In this document: positions 1 through 7,777 of the stretch, piece by piece
Position numbering within the stretch: the stretch's first letter is position 1
How the letters are laid out: each line of letters begins with the position of its first letter
Source: Nucisporomicrobium flavum
GTDB taxonomy: Bacteria > Actinomycetota > Actinomycetes > Mycobacteriales > Micromonosporaceae
Length of the DNA: 64,000 nucleotides
Reading direction: 5' to 3'
Assembly (NCBI RefSeq): GCF_016464385.1
Contig: NZ_JADMLH010000004.1
Span: forward strand, 393,109 to 457,108
Made by a program: the position numbers and the translations under genes
Notes under the pieces: model-generated
What the model saw: only the letters and a program-made list of their open reading frames with translations
The model's database searches: none
Told to the model about the DNA's origin: nothing

Positions 1-17
1 GGGGGGGGCGCATGGAC

Positions 18-82
18 TCCCACCCGGTCCCGCCTTGCCCGCGGGTGGGATGGGCGCGCCGCCGGGGTGGGTCGGCGCGCCC
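18..82 (-). terminator. Tandem GC-rich hairpins after the first LPxTG gene
   Basis: Two inverted repeats lie just past the stop codon of the minus-strand surface-protein gene. One has perfect 10-bp arms GGGCGCGCCG (52-61) and CGGCGCGCCC (73-82). The other has 9-bp arms TCCCACCCG (18-26) and CGGGTGGGA (42-50). Neither has a T-tract, as is common for actinobacterial terminators, so termination is inferred from structure and position only. Confidence 0.45.
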
Positions 83-102
83 TCAGAGGGGTACGGCCGG
101 TG

Positions 103-1590
103 CTACGCGGTGAAGCGGATCCTGCGTCGGCGGGCGGTGATGAACAGCACCGCACCGGCGATCAGCAGCAGGGCCGCGCCACCCGCGATGCTCCCGGCCA
201 CCGGGCCGGTCACGGGCAGGCCGGGCTCGTCACTGTCGCCACCACCGGCGCCGCCGCCGTTGTCGCAGTCCAGCTTCTCGAGCGTCGCCTTGATCGGCTC
301 GACGTCCAGGCCGGGGAACTCGACCGTCGCGTACGTCGCCTTGCCGGCGTCGAACGTGACCTTCTCCGACTTGCCGGCCGCCACGGTCACGGTCTCCGAC
401 TTCCCGCCGTACGTGATCTTCGCGGTCGCCGGGGTGACGCCCTCCGGGTTCTCGACCGTGATGGCCACGGTGTCGCAGTCGTTCTCGACGATGACCGTGG
501 GCAGCGCGCAGTCCTCCGGCGCCTTCCAGTCGTACGTGACATCGTCCATGCCCTCGGCGCTCACCGTGACGGTGCCGGCGCCGGCCGGGACGGTGACGGT
601 CTCGCCCTTGCCCGGCTTCACGGTGACGGTCTGAGAGAAGTCGCCGGCCTTGACGGTGAAGTCGACGGCGTAGCGGCTGATCTCGCCGGTGTTGCTGAGG
701 TTGAGCTGCACGGTGCCGTCGCACTGCGACAGGGGCTCGACGGCCGGGGTCTGGCAGCCCTTGCCGCCGCCGTTGTACCAGCCCTGCGGGCCCTTCGAGC
801 GGCCGCCGGGGCCGCCGTTGCTGCCGAGCTTCTTGTCGCCGTAGCGGGGGCCGCCCTCGGTGATCTCACCGATGATGTCGTCCTCGCCACCGAAGAAGAG
901 GTCGACCTGCGTGTTGCAGTCGGGCACGTCGACGTTCAGCGTCACCGAGCGGTGCTCGTTGTCGATCGAGCCGGTCTCGCTGTCGTACTTGTACTGCGGC
1001 ACGGCGAACTGCGGCTTGGGCGCGAAGTACGACACCAGCGTGACCGGCTCGCCCTCGCACAGCTTCACGCCGTCGTCGAGGCTCACGGTGGCCGTGGAGC
1101 CCTTCTCCGTCACGCCGAACCTGTGGTGGAAGCTCGCCTGGCCGGCCTCGACGCAGGGCGTCTCCGCGGGGGCGCACGGCTCGCTCAGGTCCACCTTGGC
1201 CGAATTGTCCTGGTCCTCGTACCCGTCGGAGGACCAGATGGACCGGAAGGAGATGGCGGCTTCCTTCGCGTCCCCGGTCACCTGCTGGGTGAGCGTGAGC
1301 TCACCGTTGCTGCGGCCCTGCGCGTGCGGGATGACGAGGTTGCCCTCGGCGGACTTCTCGACCTCGGTGGGCGTGGTCTTCAGGTCCGCCACGGTGGCGT
1401 CGGTGGGGTAGTCGTTGGTCAGCGTCCAGGTGACGATCCGCGTACCGGTGGCGGTGTCGCAGACGGCAGCGCCGCTGACGTTCGAGGCGTGGGCGCTGGC
1501 CGGAGCCGTGACGGCCGCGGCTCCACCGAGGCCGATGAGTGCGCCGGCGAGGACGGTCGCCGCGCGGCGGAGCGGGGAGTTCAACTTCAC
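103..1590 (-). CDS. LPxTG-anchored surface protein A
   Basis: Secreted, probably sortase-anchored protein of 495 aa. The GTG start is fixed by AGGAG five bases upstream. The N-terminus is basic, then hydrophobic, ending in a PASAHA-type signal peptidase site near residue 33. The C-terminus has the full sorting signal: LPVTG at 458-462, a hydrophobic segment and a basic tail. In between are Thr/Val-rich beta-type modules (repeated TVTV...G patterns, about residues 310-440) and paired cysteines typical of extracellular domains. It is a paralogue of the next gene: signal peptide and sorting signal are nearly superimposable but the middles differ. No sortase gene is in the window. The ligand or function is unknown; adhesion or wall structure is a guess. 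Confidence 0.85.
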   Translation of the reverse strand: MKLNSPLRRAATVLAGALIGLGGAAAVTAPASAHASNVSGAAVCDTATGTRIVTWTLTNDYPTDATVADLKTTPTEVEKSAEGNLVIPHAQGRSNGELTLTQQVTGDAKEAAISFRSIWSSDGYEDQDNSAKVDLSEPCAPAETPCVEAGQASFHHRFGVTEKGSTATVSLDDGVKLCEGEPVTLVSYFAPKPQFAVPQYKYDSETGSIDNEHRSVTLNVDVPDCNTQVDLFFGGEDDIIGEITEGGPRYGDKKLGSNGGPGGRSKGPQGWYNGGGKGCQTPAVEPLSQCDGTVQLNLSNTGEISRYAVDFTVKAGDFSQTVTVKPGKGETVTVPAGAGTVTVSAEGMDDVTYDWKAPEDCALPTVIVENDCDTVAITVENPEGVTPATAKITYGGKSETVTVAAGKSEKVTFDAGKATYATVEFPGLDVEPIKATLEKLDCDNGGGAGGGDSDEPGLPVTGPVAGSIAGGAALLLIAGAVLFITARRRRIRFTA

Positions 1591-1669
1591 GCGTACTCCT
1601 GGGGGCGGTGTAGCAGAGGGGGAAACGACCAGGAAGACGGGACCGGCGCCGGGCGAGGGACGGGCCGGG

Positions 1670-1728
1670 GACGACGCCTCCCCAGGTCGTCGAGCCGATA
1701 GCGTTTCGTCGGCGGGCCTGACCTTAGC
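1670..1728 (-). promoter_or_regulatory. Two-hairpin leader element, copy 1
   Basis: Read on the minus strand: a -10-like TAAGGT (1726-1721), then hairpin 1 (stem GCCGA/TCGGC, loop containing GAAACGCT), then hairpin 2 (stem GACGAC/GTCGTC, loop CTGGGGAGGC). The same elements in the same order precede the neighbouring LPxTG gene (3000-3058). The element would sit at the 5' end of a leader of roughly 125 nt. It matches no riboswitch class I can recall; a cis-acting RNA or a protein-binding site are both possible. Confidence 0.5.
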
Positions 1729-1863
1729 GATTGCTAGGGATCTGGGAAGAGGCTCAGAACGGCTTAAGGCTCTTGTTGCGTATCCGAGACCATCGCTGCA
1801 CCGACGGCATCAGGGTCGATGCGCTGTGTTGTCATCCATCGAATCAACCGTCACCGGAACGAG

Positions 1864-1902
1864 CGAGGGGCGCGCCGACCGTGACGGTCCGCGCGCCCCT
1901 CG
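1864..1902 (-). terminator. Long hairpin after LPxTG protein B
   Basis: An almost perfect 39-nt hairpin lies 35 bp past the stop of the second LPxTG gene. The outer arms are CGAGGGGCGCGC (1864-1875) and GCGCGCCCCTCG (1891-1902), and the inner arms are GACCG/CGGTC around TGA. There is no T-run. It separates the gene from the leader of the next surface-protein gene and probably terminates transcription. Confidence 0.6.
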
Positions 1903-1937
1903 GGCGTCCTGCGATCAGGCGGTGGGGATCACCGCGA

Positions 1938-2909
1938 TCAGGCGGTGAACTTCACCTTGCGACGGCGGGCGAAGAAGAACAGCGCCACACCCGCGGCGAG
2001 CAGAACGCCCGCGCCGGCGGCGATGCTGCCCGCGGCGGCGCCGGTCAGCGGCAGCGACGGCTCGTCGCTGCTACCGCCGCCACCGTTCGCGCAGCCCTCG
2101 GGGGCCTCCCAGGCGATGGTCTCGGCCTGGTCCTCGTAGCCCTCCAGGTAGATCTTCAGCTTGAAACCCTCGGAGGCCTTGAACGTCGCGGTCTTCTTCT
2201 CGCCCGGCTTGACGACGAGGGTCCGCTTCTCGCCCTTGCTGGGCTCGAGCACCAGCGGGATCTCGACGCCGTCGGCGGGGTTGTCCAGGCCCACGGTCAT
2301 CGAGTCACAGGTGATCTCGAAGATCGGCTCGGCCTCGCCGTAGCTGGGCGTCGGCTCGGGGCTCGGGGCGGACGCGCTCGGCACCGGGGTGGACTCGCTG
2401 GGGGTCGACTCGCTCGGCGTCGGCTCGCTCGGGGTCGACTCGCTGGGCTCCGGCTCGGCGCTCGGGGTGGTGGAGGCGCTCGGCTGCGGGGCGGGGGCCG
2501 CGCAGCTCTCCGGCTTGGCGACCGAGGCGGTGGCGTCGCGGACGAAGTTGTCGTCCCACTTCAGCGAGACCTTGAGGCCGGCCGTGCCGTCCGAGGCCTC
2601 GAGGACGCTCGTGCCGACCAGCGGGTTGCTGTAGTTCGGGGCGACCCGCTCGCCGATCTTGATCGCGCCGTCCGGGGCGGCGGCGTTGGAGGTCTCCACC
2701 TCGCGGACCGTGGCCCAGACGCCGTAGTCGTTCGCGACGGACCAGTCGACCTTCCACTGGCCGTTGGCCTCGGCGCAGCTGACCGTGCCCTTGATGACGG
2801 GCGCGTGCGCGCTGGCCGGGCCGGTGAGGGCGACCGTGCCGGCGAGGCCGAGGAAGGCGCCGGCCACGATCGCGGTGGTGCGCCGGAACGGGGACTTAAG
2901 CAGGTTCAC
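1938..2909 (-). CDS. LPxTG-anchored surface protein B
   Basis: Secreted surface protein of 323 aa. The GTG at 2909 is chosen because AGGAG lies five bases upstream and the resulting N-terminus aligns with the paralogue downstream (SPFRR versus SPLRR, then hydrophobic core and PASAHA cleavage region). An N-terminal domain is followed by a Pro/Ser/Thr/Glu-rich linker of repeated SEPTPSEST-like units (about residues 165-205), a small beta-type domain, and the sorting signal LPLTG (286-290) plus membrane segment and basic tail. The linker suggests a wall-spanning stalk. It belongs to the same gene pair as protein A and has its own copy of the leader element, so the two are likely co-regulated but separately transcribed. 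Function is unknown. Confidence 0.85.
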   Translation of the reverse strand: MNLLKSPFRRTTAIVAGAFLGLAGTVALTGPASAHAPVIKGTVSCAEANGQWKVDWSVANDYGVWATVREVETSNAAAPDGAIKIGERVAPNYSNPLVGTSVLEASDGTAGLKVSLKWDDNFVRDATASVAKPESCAAPAPQPSASTTPSAEPEPSESTPSEPTPSESTPSESTPVPSASAPSPEPTPSYGEAEPIFEITCDSMTVGLDNPADGVEIPLVLEPSKGEKRTLVVKPGEKKTATFKASEGFKLKIYLEGYEDQAETIAWEAPEGCANGGGGSSDEPSLPLTGAAAGSIAAGAGVLLAAGVALFFFARRRKVKFTA

Positions 2910-2999
2910 GCCTACTCCTGTGAAGGGGACCGGGGGGAACGGCACAGGGCAGGCTGAAGGCGGCCCGTCGCGCGGTCATGAGCGTCCGCGAGGGCCCGC

Positions 3000-3058
3000 G
3001 ACGACGCCTCCCCGCATCGTCGAGCCGACAGCGTTTCGTCGGCGGCCGGTCGACCATA
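3000..3058 (-). promoter_or_regulatory. Two-hairpin leader element, copy 2
   Basis: Second copy of the leader, upstream of LPxTG protein B. On the minus strand: -10-like TATGGT (3058-3053), hairpin 1 with a perfect 6-bp stem GCCGAC/GTCGGC and loop GAAACGCT, then hairpin 2 with stem CGACGA/TCGTCG and a loop containing GGGGAGG. Differences from copy 1 fall mostly in stems or outside the loops, while both loop cores are conserved, which suggests selection on structure. It lies about 137 nt upstream of the GTG start. Confidence 0.5.
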
Positions 3059-3104
3059 GCGACTGAGGCGAGTCTGAAAAACGTCCCAGGCTTCGCTAAG
3101 CGGG

Positions 3105-3134
3105 TTGATGCGCATTCGTGATCTTCCCTATACG
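3105..3134 (+). promoter_or_regulatory. Candidate promoter for rsmD-coaD
   Basis: TTGATG (3105-3110) and TATACG (3129-3134) are separated by 18 bp, a plausible sigma-70-type promoter about 150 bp ahead of rsmD. Except for the divergent LPxTG leader, the 2910-3287 gap holds nothing else I recognise; GATCGC (3136-3141) and GCGATC (3154-3159) form a short inverted repeat just downstream. Confidence 0.35.
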
Positions 3135-3287
3135 GATCGCACCGAAGTGGATGCGATCAGTGTCGATCTGCCCGTTTCGGGAGGGGAAAAGTTCACTCCG
3201 CAGTGGTCGGTGCTTTGTGGTGGCGTAGCGTCACAGCGTGCTACTCGAACGTGTTCTCGTGGCGGATCCTCGGCGACGGGCGGCCGG

Positions 3288-3863
3288 ATGACCCGGATCA
3301 TCGCGGGTGCGCACGGCGGCCGCCGGCTCTCCGCACCGCCCGGTGCTCTGACCAGGCCCACCGCCGACCGGGTACGCGAGGCCTACTTCAGCGCCCTCGG
3401 CACCATGACCGACCTCGAGGGCGCCCGCGTCGCCGACCTGTACGCGGGCTCCGGCGCGATCGGCCTGGAGGCGCTGTCCCGGGGTGCGGCGTACGCGCTG
3501 CTGGTCGAGGCCGACGCCAAGGCCGCCCGGGTGATCCGGGACAACATCGTCACGCTGCGCGCCGGCAACGCCGCCCGGCTGATCACCGGCAAGGTGGCCC
3601 AGGTGCTCGCGTCCCCGCCCGAGGGTGGCCCGTACGACGTGGTGTTCGCCGATCCGCCGTACGCGGTGGCCGACGACGAGATCGACGAGGTGCAGCGCGC
3701 GCTGATCGACAACGGCTGGCTCGCCGAGGACGCGGTCGTGACCTTCGAGCGGTCCACCCGCACGGCGGTTCGCGGCGCGCCTCTGAACTGGGTGGACGGC
3801 ATCACCGCCGAACGCAGCCGGCGCTACGGCGAGACCACACTTTGGTACGGTCGCCGATCATGA
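3288..3863 (+). CDS. rsmD: 16S rRNA (guanine966-N2)-methyltransferase
   Basis: Methylates G966 of 16S rRNA in the small subunit, using S-adenosylmethionine. The 191-aa product matches the usual RsmD length. The N-terminus (TRIIAGAHGGRRL) and the substrate motif (TRPTADRVREAYF) are diagnostic, followed by the SAM-binding motif DLYAGSGAIGLEALSRGA and the catalytic DPPY (FADPPYAVADD). The ATG at 3288 is chosen because the conserved N-terminus begins there; an in-frame extension upstream has no family similarity. The stop overlaps the coaD start (ATGA), the classical rsmD-coaD pair of bacteria. No strong ribosome-binding site is visible. Confidence 0.95.
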   Translation: MTRIIAGAHGGRRLSAPPGALTRPTADRVREAYFSALGTMTDLEGARVADLYAGSGAIGLEALSRGAAYALLVEADAKAARVIRDNIVTLRAGNAARLITGKVAQVLASPPEGGPYDVVFADPPYAVADDEIDEVQRALIDNGWLAEDAVVTFERSTRTAVRGAPLNWVDGITAERSRRYGETTLWYGRRS

Positions 3864-4339
3864 GACGAGCGGTCTGTCCCGGCTCCTTCGATCCGGTCAC
3901 CAACGGCCACCTCGACATCGTCGGGCGGGCCAGCCGGCTCTTCGACGAGGTGATCGTCGGCGTGCTGATCAACCACTCCAAGACCGGCCTGTTCACGGTC
4001 GAGGAGCGCATCGAGATGCTGGGCCAGGCGACGGCCGCGTACGGCAACGTCCGGGTCGAGTCTTTCCACGGCCTGCTCGTCGACTTCTGCCGCGCCCAGG
4101 GCGCCGCCGTGGTCATCAAGGGCCTGCGCGCGGTCAGCGACTTCGACTACGAGTTGCAGATGGCGCAGATGAACATCGGGCTTTCCGGGGTGGAGACATT
4201 GTTCATGCCGACGAACCCGCTCTATTCCTTCCTCTCTTCCAGTCTGGTCAAGGACGTGGTCAAGTGGGGCGGGGACGCCTCGCCGTACGTCCCGGACTTC
4301 GTGGGGGAGCGACTCGTGACGAGGCTGCGGCAAAACTGA
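3860..4339 (+). CDS. coaD: Phosphopantetheine adenylyltransferase
   Basis: Catalyses the fourth step of coenzyme A synthesis: 4'-phosphopantetheine plus ATP gives dephospho-CoA. The protein is 159 aa, the family norm. It starts MRRAVCPGSFDPVTNGH, which contains the nucleotidyltransferase motif (T/H)xGH as TNGH, and ends with the ATP-loop motif SSSLVKDVVKWGGD. The start overlaps the rsmD stop by four bases, so translation is probably coupled. The DivIVA-like and DUF177-rpmF genes that follow are the usual actinobacterial neighbours. Confidence 0.97.
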   Translation: MRRAVCPGSFDPVTNGHLDIVGRASRLFDEVIVGVLINHSKTGLFTVEERIEMLGQATAAYGNVRVESFHGLLVDFCRAQGAAVVIKGLRAVSDFDYELQMAQMNIGLSGVETLFMPTNPLYSFLSSSLVKDVVKWGGDASPYVPDFVGERLVTRLRQN

Positions 4340-4430
4340 CGGCGTGGCCTTCGCGGTCCCGTCGTCGGGTTCGGCAGTAACGTGATCGCACCACTCAGCG
4401 TGAGTGCGAGCTGACAGGAGTGAGGCGCCG

Positions 4431-4928
4431 GTGGATCCGCTCGACCGCATCGACGAGATCATCTCCATGGTGGAGCAGGCACGGTCCGTCCCGATGTCCC
4501 GGACGAACTTCATGTTCGACCGGGCCGAGATGGTCGCCCTGCTCGACGAACTGCGCTCCGAGCTCCCGGGCGACCTGCGCCGCGCCGTCGCCCTCCTGGA
4601 GGAGCGCGACAAGATCATCGATGCCGGCAAGCGCGAGGCGGACCGGATCATCAGCGAGGGCGAGACCGAGCACGCCCGCCTCGTCTCGGTGAACGAGATC
4701 ACGGTCTCGGCGGAGCACGAGGGCGCCCGGATCATCGCGGAGGCCCGCGCGGAGGCGCAGCGCCTGCGCGAGGAGGTCGATGACTACGTCGACACGGCGC
4801 TGGCGAACTTCGAGCAGTTCCTCACCCGGGCGCTGGCGTCGATAGAGCGTGGCCGCGACAAGATGCACGCGCTGCGCGAGATCGGCACCTTCCAGGGCGA
4901 GGACAGCGAACGACCCCTGCCCTTCTGA
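4431..4928 (+). CDS. DivIVA-like coiled-coil protein
   Basis: A 165-aa, acidic, mostly helical cytoplasmic protein. The GTG at 4431 is preferred because AGGAG precedes it and the conserved start (V)DPLDRIDEIISMVEQAR begins there. After about 45 residues it becomes a long Glu/Arg/Ala-rich heptad region (about 50-150), like the C-terminal half of DivIVA or F0 subunit b. Homologues sit between coaD and the DUF177 gene throughout Actinobacteria and are usually annotated as cell-division-initiation or ATP-synthase-b-like proteins. A role in polar growth or septation is plausible but not shown by sequence. Confidence 0.8.
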   Translation: MDPLDRIDEIISMVEQARSVPMSRTNFMFDRAEMVALLDELRSELPGDLRRAVALLEERDKIIDAGKREADRIISEGETEHARLVSVNEITVSAEHEGARIIAEARAEAQRLREEVDDYVDTALANFEQFLTRALASIERGRDKMHALREIGTFQGEDSERPLPF

Positions 4929-5006
4929 CGCGAGGGGGCGATTCGACGCTACGCCCCCTGCTCAGGTAACCTTTCCAGTCGGCCTTCCCAAGGCTGAGGA
5001 TTCACG

Positions 5007-5615
5007 ATGCCCAAGACCTTGCAGAACCACCTCGATCCCAGGCAGCCGCTGGTCGTCGACACGACGAAGCTCCCGCGCCAGCCTGGGGCGACGCGTGCCT
5101 TCAAACGGGTCGTCCCGGCGCCGGCGGACCTCGGCCTTGAGTTGATCTCGGCACCCGAGGGCTCCGACCTCGAGCTCGATCTGAGCCTGACGTCGGTCTC
5201 CGAGGGTGTGTACGTCAGCGGCACCGTCCGTGGCTCACTCTCCGGTGAGTGCGGGCGTTGTCTCAACGAGATCTCCGAGCCGTTCGAGGTCCCCCTCGCG
5301 GAGCTGTACGCCTACGCGGACAGCACCACCGAGGAGACCACGGACGAGGACGAGGTGGGCCGGATGCAGGGCGATCTGATCGACCTGGAGCCGGCGGTGC
5401 GGGACGCGGTGGTGCTGACACTGCCGACCAACCCGGTCTGCCGGCCGGACTGCCCAGGGTTGTGCCCCGAGTGCGGGGTGCACTTCGACGACCTCCCGGC
5501 CGATCACAGCCACGAGGAAGCCGACCCGCGCTGGGCCGCTTTGCGCAACCTGTCTCACCCCGAGCAGTCCGCGGCGGCTTCGCCGCAAAAACCGCAGAAA
5601 ATGATCGAGGAGTAG
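5007..5615 (+). CDS. DUF177 (YceD-family) protein
   Basis: 202-aa member of the DUF177/YceD family, almost always encoded directly upstream of rpmF, as here (five bases between stop and GTG). Two cysteine clusters, CGRC (about residues 76-79) and CRPDCPGLCPECG (about 145-157), fit a metal-binding fold as in many actinobacterial members. In other organisms and plants relatives are linked to 23S rRNA accumulation, so a ribosome-biogenesis role is likely. The tail is Gln/Lys/Pro-rich and probably disordered. Confidence 0.9.
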   Translation: MPKTLQNHLDPRQPLVVDTTKLPRQPGATRAFKRVVPAPADLGLELISAPEGSDLELDLSLTSVSEGVYVSGTVRGSLSGECGRCLNEISEPFEVPLAELYAYADSTTEETTDEDEVGRMQGDLIDLEPAVRDAVVLTLPTNPVCRPDCPGLCPECGVHFDDLPADHSHEEADPRWAALRNLSHPEQSAAASPQKPQKMIEE

Positions 5616-5620
5616 GTACC

Positions 5621-5794
5621 GTGGCCGTCCCCAAGCGCAAGATGTCGCGCAGCAACACCCGGTCCCGCCGGGCGAACTGGAAGGCGACCGCGGTGCAGAC
5701 CGTGGCGTGCCCCCAGTGCAAGTCGCCGCACCTGCCGCACACCGCCTGTGGGGTCTGCGGCACCTACAACGGCCGTCAGGTCCTCGAGGTCTGA
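5621..5794 (+). CDS. rpmF: Ribosomal protein bL32
   Basis: 57-aa large-subunit protein. The start (AVPKRKMSRSNTRSRRANWK) is the standard bL32 N-terminus, and two CxxC pairs (CPQC and CGVC) form the zinc ribbon, making this the C+ zinc-binding form. GTG start, with a GAGGAGTAGG ribosome-binding stretch that overlaps the end of the DUF177 gene, so the two are co-translated. plsX follows 11 bp later, giving the common rpmF-plsX linkage. Confidence 0.97.
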   Translation: MAVPKRKMSRSNTRSRRANWKATAVQTVACPQCKSPHLPHTACGVCGTYNGRQVLEV

Positions 5795-5805
5795 GCTTCA
5801 CTTAA

Positions 5806-6882
5806 GTGACGCGCCCGATCATCGGGCGGGTCGAGTCCGACCGGCATCCGTCCGGTGCCCGGAGCCACACGCAGGACGGCCGCGAGGCCGGTGCTGCCAC
5901 GGAGCCGGGCACCGCGCGGATCGCCGTCGACCTCCTCGGCGGGGACCAAGCTCCCGCCGTCGTGGTTGACGGCGCTCTGCGCGCCTGTCAGGCCGATCCG
6001 GCCCTCTCACTCCTGCTCGTCGGCCCGACCGAAGCGGCCGACGCGGTTCTTGCTGCCCTGGGCCCCGAGTCCCGGCACCGCGTCCACGCCGTTGCCGCCC
6101 CGACCGGCCCGCACGGTCACGAGCGCGACATCAGCAGCGTCGAGTCCGGCGTACGGACGGCGGTGCTCGCCGTGGCGCAGGGCCGCGCCGACGCCGTGAT
6201 CTCCGCGGGCAACACCGGCGCCACGGTCACCTCCGCCGCGCTGGGCCTCGGCCGCTGGCCGGGGATCCGCCGCCCGCCCCTGGCCGCCGTGCTGCCCAGC
6301 GCCGCCGGCCGCATCGTCCTTCTCGACGTGGGTTCCTCCGTCGATCCGGACGAGCACACCCTCGCCATGCACGCGCGGCTCGGTTCCGCGTACGCCTCGG
6401 TCGTGCACGGTGTTTCCGCCCCGCGCGTCGGCCTCCTGACCATCGGCACGGAACGCGGCAAGGGCGACCGCCTGCGCCGCGCCGCGCCCGCTGTCCTGGC
6501 CGGGCTCGAGCTGCCCGGCGGGGGACGCTACGTCGGCCTGGTCGAGGGCAACGACGTGGTCACCGGTGCCGCCGCCGACGTCGTGGTCACCGACGGTTTC
6601 ACCGGGAACGTGCTGCTCAAGGGCCTGGAGACCGCGTACGCCCTGATCGGTTCCCCCGCGCCGCAGCCGCCCCTGCCGCGCGCGGCCGTCCTGCTCGGCG
6701 TGGCCGGCACCGTGGTCGTGTGCCACGGCGCCGCCTCGGGCGAGGACCTGGCCGCCGGCATCGGGTTCGCCGCTACGCTGCACCGCCGGGCCGCCGTCCC
6801 GGCCATCGCCGACTTCATCACCGGTCCCGCGGGCCGGACTCCCGAGGATCCGCTGAGCGCAAGAGGTGGTCATGAGCAGTAA
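5806..6882 (+). CDS. plsX: Phosphate acyltransferase PlsX
   Basis: Converts acyl-ACP to acyl-phosphate for phosphatidic acid synthesis at the membrane. The 358-aa protein contains family landmarks: [14 protein letters not shown] (about 37-50), a SxGNTGA motif (SAGNTGATV, about 137-145), and [13 protein letters not shown] (about 262-274). Two oddities: a 36-residue polar N-terminal extension before the usual start, with no in-frame alternative start between, and DLLGGD instead of the common DAMGGD. The GTG at 5806 has only a poor ribosome-binding site. The 3' end overlaps rnc by 11 bp. Confidence 0.9.
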   Translation: MTRPIIGRVESDRHPSGARSHTQDGREAGAATEPGTARIAVDLLGGDQAPAVVVDGALRACQADPALSLLLVGPTEAADAVLAALGPESRHRVHAVAAPTGPHGHERDISSVESGVRTAVLAVAQGRADAVISAGNTGATVTSAALGLGRWPGIRRPPLAAVLPSAAGRIVLLDVGSSVDPDEHTLAMHARLGSAYASVVHGVSAPRVGLLTIGTERGKGDRLRRAAPAVLAGLELPGGGRYVGLVEGNDVVTGAAADVVVTDGFTGNVLLKGLETAYALIGSPAPQPPLPRAAVLLGVAGTVVVCHGAASGEDLAAGIGFAATLHRRAAVPAIADFITGPAGRTPEDPLSARGGHEQ

Positions 6883-7777
6883 CGACAGGCGTCGGGTACG
6901 GCCCTCCACGGAGCCGCTCGAGGAGGCCTTCGGCGTCCCGCTGGAGCCGGAGCTGCTCGAGCGGGCGCTGACCCACCGCTCGTACGCGTACGAGAACGGC
7001 GGCCTGCCCACCAACGAGCGGCTCGAGTTCCTCGGCGACTCGGTGCTGGGCGTGGTGATCACGTCGGCGCTGTTCCACAACCACCCGGACCTGCCCGAGG
7101 GTCAGCTCGCCAAGCTCCGGGCCAGCGTGGTGAACATGCACGCGCTCGCCGACGTGGCCCGCACGCTGGGCCCGGGCGGCCTCGGCCCGCACCTGCTGCT
7201 GGGCAAGGGCGAGGAGACCACGGGCGGCCGGGACAAGGCGAGCATCCTGGCCGACACGCTGGAGGCGCTGCTCGGCGCCATCTACCTGGAACACGGCCTG
7301 GACACCGCCGGCGAGGTGATCCACCGGCTGTTCGACCCGCTGATGGCGGAGTCGGCCGGGCGCGGCGCGGCGCTGGACTGGAAGACCAGCCTCCAGGAGC
7401 TGACTGCGGCGTTGGGGCTGGGAGTGCCCGACTACGTCATCGACGATGCGGGCCCGGACCACGCCAAGACGTTCACCGCCTGGGTCGTCGTGGCCGGCGA
7501 GCGCTACGGCGGTTCCGACGGGCGCAGCAAGAAGCAGGCCGAGCAGCGCGCGGCCGCGGCGGCCTGGCGCACGCTGACCGAGCGCGCCGAGGAGAAGACA
7601 CCGCCTCCGGCCGTCGCGGGCGGCGGCCACGCCGACCTCGAACAAGCGGACGCCACGAACGCGGCCGCCGCAGCCGACGCGAAGGACGCCGGCGCGGCCG
7701 ACGTCACCGCGGCGGCCGACGCTGCCGCAGCCGCGGCGAAGAACGCAGCCGACGACAGAAGCGCCGCCGGCCGGTGA
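6872..7777 (+). CDS. rnc: Ribonuclease III
   Basis: Double-strand-specific RNase that processes rRNA precursors and structured mRNAs. The signature [13 protein letters not shown] spans residues 48-60 with the catalytic Glu and Asp; a second metal-binding region is [13 protein letters not shown] (about 128-140). The dsRNA-binding domain starts at [14 protein letters not shown] (about 168) and includes [15 protein letters not shown]. Residues after about 235 form an Ala/Asp-rich low-complexity tail not found in shorter homologues. The ATG at 6872 is preferred over a GTG two codons upstream because AGAGGTGG is well spaced from it. Overlaps plsX and, by GTGA, the next gene. Confidence 0.95.
   Translation: MSSNDRRRVRPSTEPLEEAFGVPLEPELLERALTHRSYAYENGGLPTNERLEFLGDSVLGVVITSALFHNHPDLPEGQLAKLRASVVNMHALADVARTLGPGGLGPHLLLGKGEETTGGRDKASILADTLEALLGAIYLEHGLDTAGEVIHRLFDPLMAESAGRGAALDWKTSLQELTAALGLGVPDYVIDDAGPDHAKTFTAWVVVAGERYGGSDGRSKKQAEQRAAAAAWRTLTERAEEKTPPPAVAGGGHADLEQADATNAAAAADAKDAGAADVTAAADAAAAAAKNAADDRSAAGR

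Noticed and set aside
67-1701. Long plus-strand open frame opposite LPxTG protein A
   Set aside because: Arg/Val/Gly-rich shadow of a well-supported minus-strand gene; no domain and no ribosome-binding site.
1670-3058. Known c-di-AMP (ydaO) or c-di-GMP riboswitch as identity of the duplicated leader
   Set aside because: The characteristic conserved loops of those classes could not be found in either orientation; left as unidentified.
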